From positions 62,001-126,000 of the forward strand of contig CAJIYW010000007.1 in assembly GCA_905181765.1 (NCBI GenBank): DNA of 64,000 nucleotides, in the 5' to 3' direction. The translations under genes and the position numbers were made by a program. Shown one piece after another: positions 37,914 to 45,446 of the stretch; position 1 is the stretch's first letter; the number at the start of each line of letters is the position of its first letter. Below the pieces are notes generated by a model. That model was given only the letters and a program-made list of their open reading frames with translations. It was not told the DNA's origin and made no database searches. The DNA is from Flavobacteriales bacterium UBA6772. Its GTDB lineage: Bacteria; Bacteroidota; Bacteroidia; Flavobacteriales; Flavobacteriaceae.

Positions 37914-39473
37914 ATGAGTAAAATCATTACATCCGCCAATCAACAAAATGATGCTCTTTTTGTTCTTATTAAATCTTTAACTAAATCTGAAAAGAGGCAG
38001 TTTAATTTGTATGTAGGAAGGCTTGGTGGTAACATTGATGCAAAATTTTTTTCTTTATTTAAATTCTTAGAAAAGTTAAAAATATACGACGAAAAAGTAA
38101 TTATTGGCAGTGGAATTGTTTCTAAACAGCAACTTTCTAATCTAAAAGCGCATTTATACAAACAAATATTAATTAGTTTGCGCTTAAATCCTGCACACAA
38201 AAACGTGCGAATTCAAATTAGAGAACAATTAGATTTTGCCACCGTTTTATACCAAAAAGGTCTGTATAAGCAAAGTCTAAAACTCTTAGAAAAAGCTAAA
38301 AATATGGCTTTGGACAACGAAGAAAAGAACATTGCATATGAAATTGTAGAATTAGAGAAGGTAATAGAAACACAATATATTACAAGAAGTTTAAGTAATA
38401 GAGCAAATCAATTATCTGTACAGGCAAAAGAATTAAGTCAGCAAAATGTAATTGCCAGTAAACTCTCTAATTTATCTTTGCAATTATACAGCCATCTGCT
38501 ACAAAATGGCTATGTAAAAAACAAAAAAGAAGTTGAATTTATTCAAAAATATTTTAATGACAAAATGCCAAAATATGATTTTAAAACTTTAGGTTTTAGA
38601 GAAAAATTATGGTTAAATAAAGCACATTTGTGGTATAGTTTTTTAATTCAAGACTTTTTACTGAGCTACAAATATGCTAGCAAATGTGTGAATTTATTTA
38701 ATAGTCCTAAATTAATAAACATACATCCTGTTTTTTATTTAAAGTCTAAAAACTACCTACTAGAAGCTTCTTTTTTAGTCCAAAAAACCTCGACATTTAA
38801 AGCGGAATTAGTTGCTTTTGAAACACAAATTGAAAATCAAGAAATTCCTTTAAATACAAATACAGAATTACTTATTTTCATGTATTTATACTCAAATAAA
38901 CTGCATTTACATTTCTTAGAAGGAACTTTTGACGAGGGAGAATATTTAGTAGCTATTATTAATGATAAAATTGAAAAGTATAAAAACAGATTAGACAATC
39001 ATTATATCGTTCTGTTGCATTACAAAATTGCTTGTTTATATTTTGGAATGGGTAAAAACAAGTTATGTATTCTCTATCTTCAAAAAATTATACGTTCTAA
39101 AAACATAAATGCCGCAGAAGATTTGCAGTGCTTTGCACGTATTTTAAATTTAATTGCACATTATGAATGTGGTTTAGATTATGATTTAGAAAGACAGTTT
39201 GTAGATACTTATAAGTTCTTACTCAAAATGGAGAATTTACAAGAAGTGCAAAAAGTTTTTCTTACATCTATTAGGGACTTAAGTGATGTTTTTCCGCATG
39301 AAATTAAGAACGAATTTAAAAAAATTCATAAAAAATTAAAAAAGTTTGAAAACCATCCGTATGAAAAAAGAGCCTTTTTATATTTAGATATTTTATCCTG
39401 GTTAGAAAGTAAAATTCAGAATAAACCCATCTCAACAATAATTAAAGAAAAAGCAAATCTATTTACTAAGTAA
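37914..39473 (+). CDS. Conserved helical-repeat (TPR-like) protein of unknown function
   Basis: A 519-residue soluble protein, almost wholly alpha-helical in composition (rich in Leu, Lys, Glu, Asn) with spaced helix pairs that resemble a degenerate TPR solenoid, for example LYKQSLKLLEKAKNMALDNEE and IACLYFGMGKNKLCILYLQKI. No catalytic motif, signal peptide or membrane segment is visible. It opens MSKIITSANQQNDALFVLIKSLTKSEKRQFNLY, a start I associate with a Bacteroidota-specific uncharacterised family, though I cannot name it. It is divergent from leuA and lies before the thr leader, with about 130 bases to leuA. Confidence 0.8.
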   Translation: MSKIITSANQQNDALFVLIKSLTKSEKRQFNLYVGRLGGNIDAKFFSLFKFLEKLKIYDEKVIIGSGIVSKQQLSNLKAHLYKQILISLRLNPAHKNVRIQIREQLDFATVLYQKGLYKQSLKLLEKAKNMALDNEEKNIAYEIVELEKVIETQYITRSLSNRANQLSVQAKELSQQNVIASKLSNLSLQLYSHLLQNGYVKNKKEVEFIQKYFNDKMPKYDFKTLGFREKLWLNKAHLWYSFLIQDFLLSYKYASKCVNLFNSPKLINIHPVFYLKSKNYLLEASFLVQKTSTFKAELVAFETQIENQEIPLNTNTELLIFMYLYSNKLHLHFLEGTFDEGEYLVAIINDKIEKYKNRLDNHYIVLLHYKIACLYFGMGKNKLCILYLQKIIRSKNINAAEDLQCFARILNLIAHYECGLDYDLERQFVDTYKFLLKMENLQEVQKVFLTSIRDLSDVFPHEIKNEFKKIHKKLKKFENHPYEKRAFLYLDILSWLESKIQNKPISTIIKEKANLFTK

Positions 39474-39577
39474 TTTGAAATTTCTAATTTTCCCTATTTA
39501 TTTTTATCAATATCACATTAATTGGTTTATTTCCTAAAATATTTTATAATATTTAAGCACAAATTAAATATTAATAA

Positions 39578-39585
39578 TACTTTTG
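39578..39585 (+). promoter_or_regulatory. Candidate -7 box for the thr operon leader
   Basis: TACTTTTG fits the flavobacterial -7 consensus TAnnTTTG and lies 65 bases before the Thr-rich leader peptide. No good TTG -33 element is visible. Between it and the peptide, CAAACCA/TGGTTTG (39623-39642) forms a seven-base hairpin. Confidence 0.4.
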
Positions 39586-39649
39586 CCTTGTGAGTATTTT
39601 AAATTTCTTCGTAAAAACATTTCAAACCATTTCTGTGGTTTGTATTTCT

Positions 39650-39694
39650 ATGGACACTATTACTCGCACTTCTTCAGCTACCATTACCCTTTAG
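39650..39694 (+). CDS. Candidate thr operon leader peptide
   Basis: A 14-codon frame, MDTITRTSSATITL, then TAG. Five of 14 codons are Thr (ACT, ACT, ACT, ACC, ACC) and two are Ile, the same pair of amino acids that dominate the thrL leader peptide of enterobacteria. It lies 98 bases upstream of thrA in the 319-base gap after the helical-repeat gene, which otherwise holds no gene. The stop codon sits in a small hairpin ACCC-TTTA-GGGG. I do not see a clear intrinsic terminator before thrA, so the mechanism is open (short hairpins, or control of translation). Confidence 0.65.
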   Translation: MDTITRTSSATITL

Positions 39695-39792
39695 GGGTTC
39701 TATATATTCATATCAATTTAGGTTATCAGTAATTTCGAAAATTATCGGAATGCATTCAATAAAAAATAAATTATACAAACTATTCATTATCA

Positions 39793-42231
39793 ATGAAAGT
39801 ATTAAAATTTGGCGGTTCATCTGTCGCAAACTCAGAAAATATAAAAAAAGTATTAGCCATTGTTGCTAACGCATCTAAAGAACAAAAAGTTGCAGTGGTA
39901 GTATCTGCTTTTGGTAAAACCACAGATAATCTATTAGCCGCAGCTAATAGTGCTTTAGTTGATATTACAATTGCTAAAAATATTTTAGAAACTATTAAAG
40001 AATTGCATTATCAGGTTATTGATGATTTAATTTCTTCTCAAAAAAAAGAAGTTTTAGAAGTGGTTACTTCTTTATTAGATAGATTATGTTCTATTTATGA
40101 AGGTGTTTTTTTATTACAAGAATTATCAGATAAAACACTAGCAAAGGTCTCTAGCTTTGGTGAGAGACTTTCTTCTTTTATTATTGCAAATGCAGCAAAT
40201 GAATTATTTGATGCAGCTCATAAAGAGAGTAAAGCGTTAATTTCTACAAATAAGGAATATCTAAACGCACAGGTAAATTTTAAAATTACCAACCAAAACA
40301 TTACCTCTTTTTTTGACAACAACAAACACCAAGTTATCGTTTTAGGTGGTTTTATATCTTCTAATTTAAATGGAGAAACCACTACACTCGGTAGAGGTGG
40401 TTCAGATTTTTCTGCATCTATTTATGCTGCAGCTTTAAATGCAGTTGAGTTACAAATATGGACAGACGTTCCTGGAATGTTTACCGCAAATCCTAGAGTT
40501 GTAAAACAAGCATATCCAATTTCAGAAATTTCATATGAAGAAGCAATGGAGTTGTCCCATTTTGGTGCAAAGGTTTTGTATCCACCAACAATTCAGCCTT
40601 CTTTAAGAAAAGAAATCCCTATTCGAATTAAAAATACTTTTGATCCTGAAAATATAGGAACATTAATTTGTAACAATCCAAATAATAGTGATGAAGTAAA
40701 AGGTATTTCTCACATAGAAGACATTAGTTTAATTACTTTAGAAGGTGGAGGAATGATTGGAATTCCTGGTTTTTCTAAACGTTTGTTTGAAACACTTTCC
40801 TTAGAAAAAATAAATATTGTTTTTATAACACAAGCCTCTTCAGAACATTCTATTTGCGTTGGTGTTTATCAAGATGATGCTGCAAAAGCAAAAGAACTTT
40901 TAGACGCTACTTTTAGCATAGAAATAGATAGAAAAAAAATAAAACCAGTTAGTGTAGAAAATGATTTGGCAATTATTGCAGTAGTTGGTGAGAGTATGAA
41001 AAACTATCAAGGGCTAAGCGGACAAATGTTTAGCGCCTTAGGGAGAAATAATGTAAATGTTAGAGCAATTGCGCAGGGTTCTTCAGAAAAAAATATTTCT
41101 GCTGTTATTAATAAATCAAATGCAAAAAAAGCTTTAAACACATTACATGAGCAATTTTTTGAAGAAAAGACAAAACAGCTAAACTTGTTTATTACCGGTG
41201 TTGGTAATGTTGGTGAGCGCTTTTTAGCACAAATACAACAGCAAAGAGAATTCTTAAAAGAAAATCTAAAATTAAATATTAAAGTTATTGGAATTGCAAA
41301 TTCTAGAAAAATGTTTTTTGATAATGATGGAATAGATTTAGAAAACTGGAAAAAAAGCTTAGAAAATGGAGAACCAACAACCTTAAAAAGCTTTCATGAA
41401 AAAGTAACAGCATCCAATCATATTAATAGTGTTTTTATAGACAATACAGCAAATCAGGAAGTTTCTGAAGTATATGAAAGCTATCTGCGTGAAAGTATTT
41501 CTGTTGTAACTTGTAATAAAATTGCATGTGCTTCTAGCTTTGACAATTACAAAACATTAAAACAAATTTCCAGAAAATACAATGCATCCTTTTTATTCGA
41601 AACAAATGTTGGTGCAGGTTTACCAATTATAGATACACTTAAAAATTTAATAAATTCAGGAGATAGAGTCCATAAAATTCAGGCAGTATTATCTGGAAGT
41701 TTAAATTTTGTTTTTAATAATTTTAACGACAAAGCTACATTTCATGATGTAGTTGCCGCGGCTCAAAAAGAAGGATATACAGAACCAGATCCTAAAATTG
41801 ATTTAAGTGGAGTTGATGTTGCTAGAAAAATCTTAATTTTAGCGCGAGAAAGTGGCTATAAAATAGAGTTAGAAGATATTTCAAACAATGCGTTTTTACC
41901 GGAAGAGACTTTAAACACTAAAAATAATGAAGACTTTTATGCTTCTTTAACTAAAAATGAAAGACATTTTCAAAATATTTATAAAGAAGCAAATGACAAA
42001 GATTGTCGATTAAAATACGTGGCAGAATTTATTAACGGAAAAGCAAATGTTGGTTTGCAGCATATTGCTTCGGACCATCCTTTTTATAATTTAGAAGGAA
42101 GTGATAATATTGTTTTATTTTTCACTGATAGATATCCTGAAAATCCTCTAATAATAAAAGGTGCTGGTGCTGGTGCAGATGTAACTGCTTCTGGTATTTT
42201 TGCAGATGTCATTAGAATTGCAAATAAATAA
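39793..42231 (+). CDS. thrA: Bifunctional aspartokinase / homoserine dehydrogenase
   Basis: An 812-residue fusion. The N-terminal aspartokinase has MKVLKFGGSSVANSENIKK and GRGGSDFSASIYAAAL; two ACT-type regulatory segments occupy about 315-455 (ISLITLEGGGMIGIPGFSKRLFE; LAIIAVVGESMKNYQGLSGQMF), and homoserine dehydrogenase begins at about 458 with the NADP loop LFITGVGNVGERFL and ends with the substrate region SGSLNFVFNNF and GADVTASGIFADVIRIA. It provides the first and third steps from aspartate to threonine. ACT domains imply threonine feedback. It heads thrABC. Confidence 0.96.
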   Translation: MKVLKFGGSSVANSENIKKVLAIVANASKEQKVAVVVSAFGKTTDNLLAAANSALVDITIAKNILETIKELHYQVIDDLISSQKKEVLEVVTSLLDRLCSIYEGVFLLQELSDKTLAKVSSFGERLSSFIIANAANELFDAAHKESKALISTNKEYLNAQVNFKITNQNITSFFDNNKHQVIVLGGFISSNLNGETTTLGRGGSDFSASIYAAALNAVELQIWTDVPGMFTANPRVVKQAYPISEISYEEAMELSHFGAKVLYPPTIQPSLRKEIPIRIKNTFDPENIGTLICNNPNNSDEVKGISHIEDISLITLEGGGMIGIPGFSKRLFETLSLEKINIVFITQASSEHSICVGVYQDDAAKAKELLDATFSIEIDRKKIKPVSVENDLAIIAVVGESMKNYQGLSGQMFSALGRNNVNVRAIAQGSSEKNISAVINKSNAKKALNTLHEQFFEEKTKQLNLFITGVGNVGERFLAQIQQQREFLKENLKLNIKVIGIANSRKMFFDNDGIDLENWKKSLENGEPTTLKSFHEKVTASNHINSVFIDNTANQEVSEVYESYLRESISVVTCNKIACASSFDNYKTLKQISRKYNASFLFETNVGAGLPIIDTLKNLINSGDRVHKIQAVLSGSLNFVFNNFNDKATFHDVVAAAQKEGYTEPDPKIDLSGVDVARKILILARESGYKIELEDISNNAFLPEETLNTKNNEDFYASLTKNERHFQNIYKEANDKDCRLKYVAEFINGKANVGLQHIASDHPFYNLEGSDNIVLFFTDRYPENPLIIKGAGAGADVTASGIFADVIRIANK

Positions 42232-42240
42232 GTCTTTATT

Positions 42241-42280
42241 TCTCAGTAACACTTTTACAGCTATTAACTGACTACTGAGA
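42241..42280. repeat. Inverted repeat between thrA and thrB
   Basis: TCTCAGTA (42241-42248) and TACTGAGA (42273-42280) form an eight-base inverted repeat in a 78-base gap that also contains degenerate ACTGA-like pieces up to about 42299. It could be a weak hairpin that tunes thrB relative to thrA, or a remnant of a dispersed intergenic repeat. No T run follows. Confidence 0.4.
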
Positions 42281-42309
42281 ACTAAAAACTAAACACTGAA
42301 TAGAAAAAA

Positions 42310-43234
42310 ATGAATTATATAAAAATATTCGCCCCGGCAACAGTTGCAAATGTTTCTTGCGGTTTTGATTCTCTTGGTTTTGCCGTAGATGCTGTTGGAG
42401 ACGAAATGACCTTTACAAAAACAAGCTGAAAAAGGAGTTGAAATAACTAATATTACTGGGGCAGATTTAACCTATAATATTGATGAAAATGCAGCAAGTG
42501 CTGTTATTAAAAAAATGTTAAATGAAGCCAATGCAGATTTTGGGATTGCACTAACTATTCATAAAGGTTTCTCTCCAGGAAGTGGCTTAGGAAGTTCTGC
42601 TGCAAGCGCAGCTGGTGCTGCTTTTGGTGCAAATCAATTATTAGGAGATATTTACTCTGATTTAGAGCTGACAAAATTTGCTATGTTTGGTGAAAAAGTT
42701 GCATGCGGATCAGCAATTGCAGACAATGTTGCTGCTGCTATTTTTGGTGGTTTTATCTTGGTTAGAAGTTACGAACCTCTAGAAATTATAAAACTTCCAG
42801 TTCCTAGGGAATTAAGAGTAGTTGCTATTCATCCGCAGATATCAATAAAAACCAAAGATGCTAGAGCAGTTTTACCTACAGAAATTGCATTAAAAGATGC
42901 AGTTACTCAATGGGCAAATGTTGGTGGTTTAATTAGCGGTTTATACACAGATAATTACAACCTTATAAGTAACTCATTAGTAGATATTATTGCAGAACCT
43001 GCTCGAAAACCTTTAATTCCGTTTTTTGACGATATTAAAAATAGTGCCACAAAAGCAGGCGCTTTAGGTGCAGGAATTAGTGGTTCTGGCCCTACAGTTT
43101 TCGCTCTTTGTGAAGGCGATATAATTGCTAAAGCTGTATACAAAAGCATCGAAGAAAGTTATAAAAACACAGGAATCAATTTTGAAATGTTTATTTCCAA
43201 AGTAAATCATAAAGGGATAAAAATTATAAAATAA
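42310..43234 (+). CDS. thrB: Homoserine kinase, split by a +1 frameshift
   Basis: The ATG at 42310 starts MNYIKIFAPATVANVSCGFDSLGFAVDAVG, the GHMP kinase N-terminus, then the frame stops at 42426-42428. Removing one A of the five-A run at 42417-42421 gives TFTKQAEKGVEITNI and joins the rest, which has the ATP loop PGSGLGSSAASAAGA and the C-terminal GISGSGPTVFAL. Restored length is 307 residues, as expected for ThrB; the total is 3n+1. ThrB phosphorylates homoserine for ThrC. Motifs on both sides are intact, so a homopolymer error is plausible. Confidence 0.9.
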
Positions 43235-43297
43235 TTATTAGTTTTAAGTGTATCGCTGTTAATTATCGCTACAACTCAAAATAAAAAATATAAAATA

Positions 43298-44581
43298 ATG
43301 AACTACTACAGTTTACACCATAAATCGCCAAATACAAGTTTTAAAAATGCTGTTATACAAGGTCTTGCAAAAGACAGAGGAATCTACTTTCCAGAGAATA
43401 TAACACCACTTTCTAAAGATTTTATTGCCAATATTACCGGATATACAAACCATGAAATTGCGTATGAAGCAATTAAACAGTTTGTTGGTGATGAAATTCC
43501 GACTAAAAAATTAAAAGAGATTATTAAAGAAACAATTTCTTTCGATTTTCCTTTGGTAAAAGTGGATGATAATATTGCTTCTTTAGAGCTGTTTCATGGC
43601 CCAACAATGGCTTTTAAAGATGTTGGAGCAAAATTCATGGCGCAGTGTTTAGCGTATTTTAATAAAGGTAATGAAGAAGAGGTTACTGTTTTAGTAGCTA
43701 CTTCTGGAGATACTGGCGGTGCTGTTGCAAACGGATTTTTAGGAGCAAAAGGTGTAAATGTTGTCATACTATATCCTTCAGGAAAAGTAAGTAATGTTCA
43801 AGAAAAACAATTGACTACTTTAGGTCAGAACATTACAGCATTAGAAGTAGACGGCGTTTTTGATGATTGCCAAGAAATGGTAAAAACAGCTTTCTTAGAT
43901 GAAGATATTAAGAGAACTCTAACCTCTGCAAATTCTATAAATATTGCACGTTGGCTGCCACAGATGTTCTATTTTTTCTTTGCTTATAAAGAATTACAGA
44001 AAACGAATAAAGAGTTGGTTTTTTCTGTACCAAGTGGAAATTTTGGTAATATCTGTGCAGGAATTATGGCACAAAAATTAGGTTTACCTATCAAACATTT
44101 TGTAGCTTCTACCAATATAAATGATACCGTTCCTAATTATTTAGTAGATGGTGTTTACAATCCTAAACCATCTAAAGCAACTATTTCTAATGCAATGGAT
44201 GTTGGGAACCCGAGTAATTTTATAAGAATTAGAGAATTATTTAACAACGATTTAGAAGTGCTTAAAAGTACGTTCTCTTCATATAGCTTCTCAGATGAGG
44301 AAACGCGAGAGACCATGAAGAAAATCTATGGAGATTCTGGTTATGTTGCAGATCCGCATGGTGCTGTTGGTTATTTAGGTTTAAAAAAATACGGTTTAAA
44401 AGCAAATGAATTTGGTGTATTTCTAGAAACGGCACACCCTGTAAAGTTTTTAGACGTTGTAGAAGAAACGCTTCCTGTTAAAGTAGCAATTCCTGCACAA
44501 ATTCAGAAAGTTATCAATAATAAGAAAGTAGCTATAAAAGCATCTAGTTATGAAGACTTGAAAGCTTTTTTAATGAAATAG
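43298..44581 (+). CDS. thrC: Threonine synthase
   Basis: A 427-residue PLP enzyme: LFHGPTMAFKDVGAKFMAQ (PLP lysine in AFKD), VATSGDTGGAVANGF, and VPSGNFGNICAG. It opens with MNYYSLHHKSPNTSFKNAVIQGLAKDRGIYFPE, the threonine-synthase N-terminal domain. It converts O-phosphohomoserine to threonine, the substrate of the IlvA encoded on the other strand. It ends one base before the decayed transporter. Confidence 0.96.
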   Translation: MNYYSLHHKSPNTSFKNAVIQGLAKDRGIYFPENITPLSKDFIANITGYTNHEIAYEAIKQFVGDEIPTKKLKEIIKETISFDFPLVKVDDNIASLELFHGPTMAFKDVGAKFMAQCLAYFNKGNEEEVTVLVATSGDTGGAVANGFLGAKGVNVVILYPSGKVSNVQEKQLTTLGQNITALEVDGVFDDCQEMVKTAFLDEDIKRTLTSANSINIARWLPQMFYFFFAYKELQKTNKELVFSVPSGNFGNICAGIMAQKLGLPIKHFVASTNINDTVPNYLVDGVYNPKPSKATISNAMDVGNPSNFIRIRELFNNDLEVLKSTFSSYSFSDEETRETMKKIYGDSGYVADPHGAVGYLGLKKYGLKANEFGVFLETAHPVKFLDVVEETLPVKVAIPAQIQKVINNKKVAIKASSYEDLKAFLMK

Positions 44582-45079
44582 TAAGAAAATAACACCAAGG
44601 CAATTTTAATTATTGCAAGTTTATTTTTCATTTTCGGATTTGTTACCGGGATAAATGGAGCTTTAATTCCGTTTATGAAAACTATAAACGAACTTACAGA
44701 CGCGCAATCTTATTTGGTAGCACTTGCCTCTTATATTTCATTTGTAGTCATGGCATTGTTTGTGTCTATTTTATTTATGGCGGCATTAGGAATTGCAAAT
44801 GCTTTAGTTTGGTATGCAATTTACTCTCTGACATTAGAGGGTTTAGGAAAGTTTACAAAGATAAGATCGGTACTTTTAGTCATGACAATTTCTGGTGGAG
44901 CAATTATTCCACCATTATATGGTAGAATTGTAGATGCCAATAAATAAGAATTAATTACCAACGAAGTACAATAAATAGATGCATTGGCAATAAATTCTTC
45001 AGATAGTTATTGGATTTTAATACTTTATTATGTGATAATTCTAATGTTTGCCATCTGGGGTCATAAAATAAAAAGCTAG
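44582..45079 (+). pseudogene. Decayed FucP-like sugar MFS transporter
   Basis: One frame reads ENNTKAILIIASLFFIFGFVTGINGALIPFMKTINELTDAQSYLVALASYISFVVMA, the N-terminus of the fucose/glucose-galactose H+ symporter family (quoted here only as the landmarks SLFFIFGFVTGINGALIPF and LTDAQSYLVA), but without a start codon. It then jumps over most of the protein to ALGIANALVWYAIYSLTLEG and GGAIIPPLYGRIVDANK, the family C-terminus. TAA stops at 44945-44947 and about 44975, and TAG at 45077-45079, break the last part (SYWILILYYV...FAIWGHKIKS). About 250 residues of the middle are missing. Confidence 0.8.
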
Positions 45080-45165
45080 AGCAAGTAAAAGTGTAAATCA
45101 CTCGATGTTAGAACCTTAATTATCGTAAAAACAATAATTACAAAGACAAATAACTGCATAAAATA

Positions 45166-45202
45166 AAAAGTCCTAACAGTTAAATTTGTTAGGACTTTTT
45201 TG
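45166..45202. terminator. Terminator following tRNA-Gln
   Basis: AAAAAGTCCTAACA and TGTTAGGACTTTTT form a stem of about 13 bases. It starts one base beyond the 3' end of the minus-strand tRNA-Gln gene and can also stop plus-strand transcription coming from the thr region. Confidence 0.85.
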
Positions 45203-45274
45203 TTGGCCTACAAGGACTCGAACCTTGAATGTCGGTACCAAAAACCGGTGTGTTACCAATTACACCATAGGCCA
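45203..45274 (-). tRNA. tRNA-Gln (anticodon UUG)
   Basis: The minus strand folds as a tRNA: acceptor TGGCCTA/TAGGCCA (perfect seven pairs), D arm GTGT...ACAC, anticodon arm CCGGT-TTTTGGT-ACCGA with anticodon TTG, and T arm CAAGG-TTCGAGT-CCTTG. The discriminator is A and CCA is not encoded. The outermost anticodon-stem pair (C27 with A43) is a mismatch and the variable loop has four bases. The 367 bases from the relic to the DUF2723 gene hold only this tRNA and its terminator. Confidence 0.95.
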
Positions 45275-45446
45275 ATACTGCTTAGCGGATGCAAACTTAA
45301 TCTATTCTTTTAATTCCACAAACATTTTTAAATAATTTTTTTCTTTAACAAACTTTTATGAGGATTTATCTCAGTAATTAAAGACGTATCGCCCTATTTC
45401 TTCATATTTATTGTTAAATTCGCCCACACATTATTCTGTAATTCTT

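Noticed and set aside
42232..42309. The ACTGA-rich gap between thrA and thrB as a CRISPR or tandem array
   Set aside because: Only one inverted repeat and a few degenerate ACTGA pieces; no regular repeat-spacer spacing.
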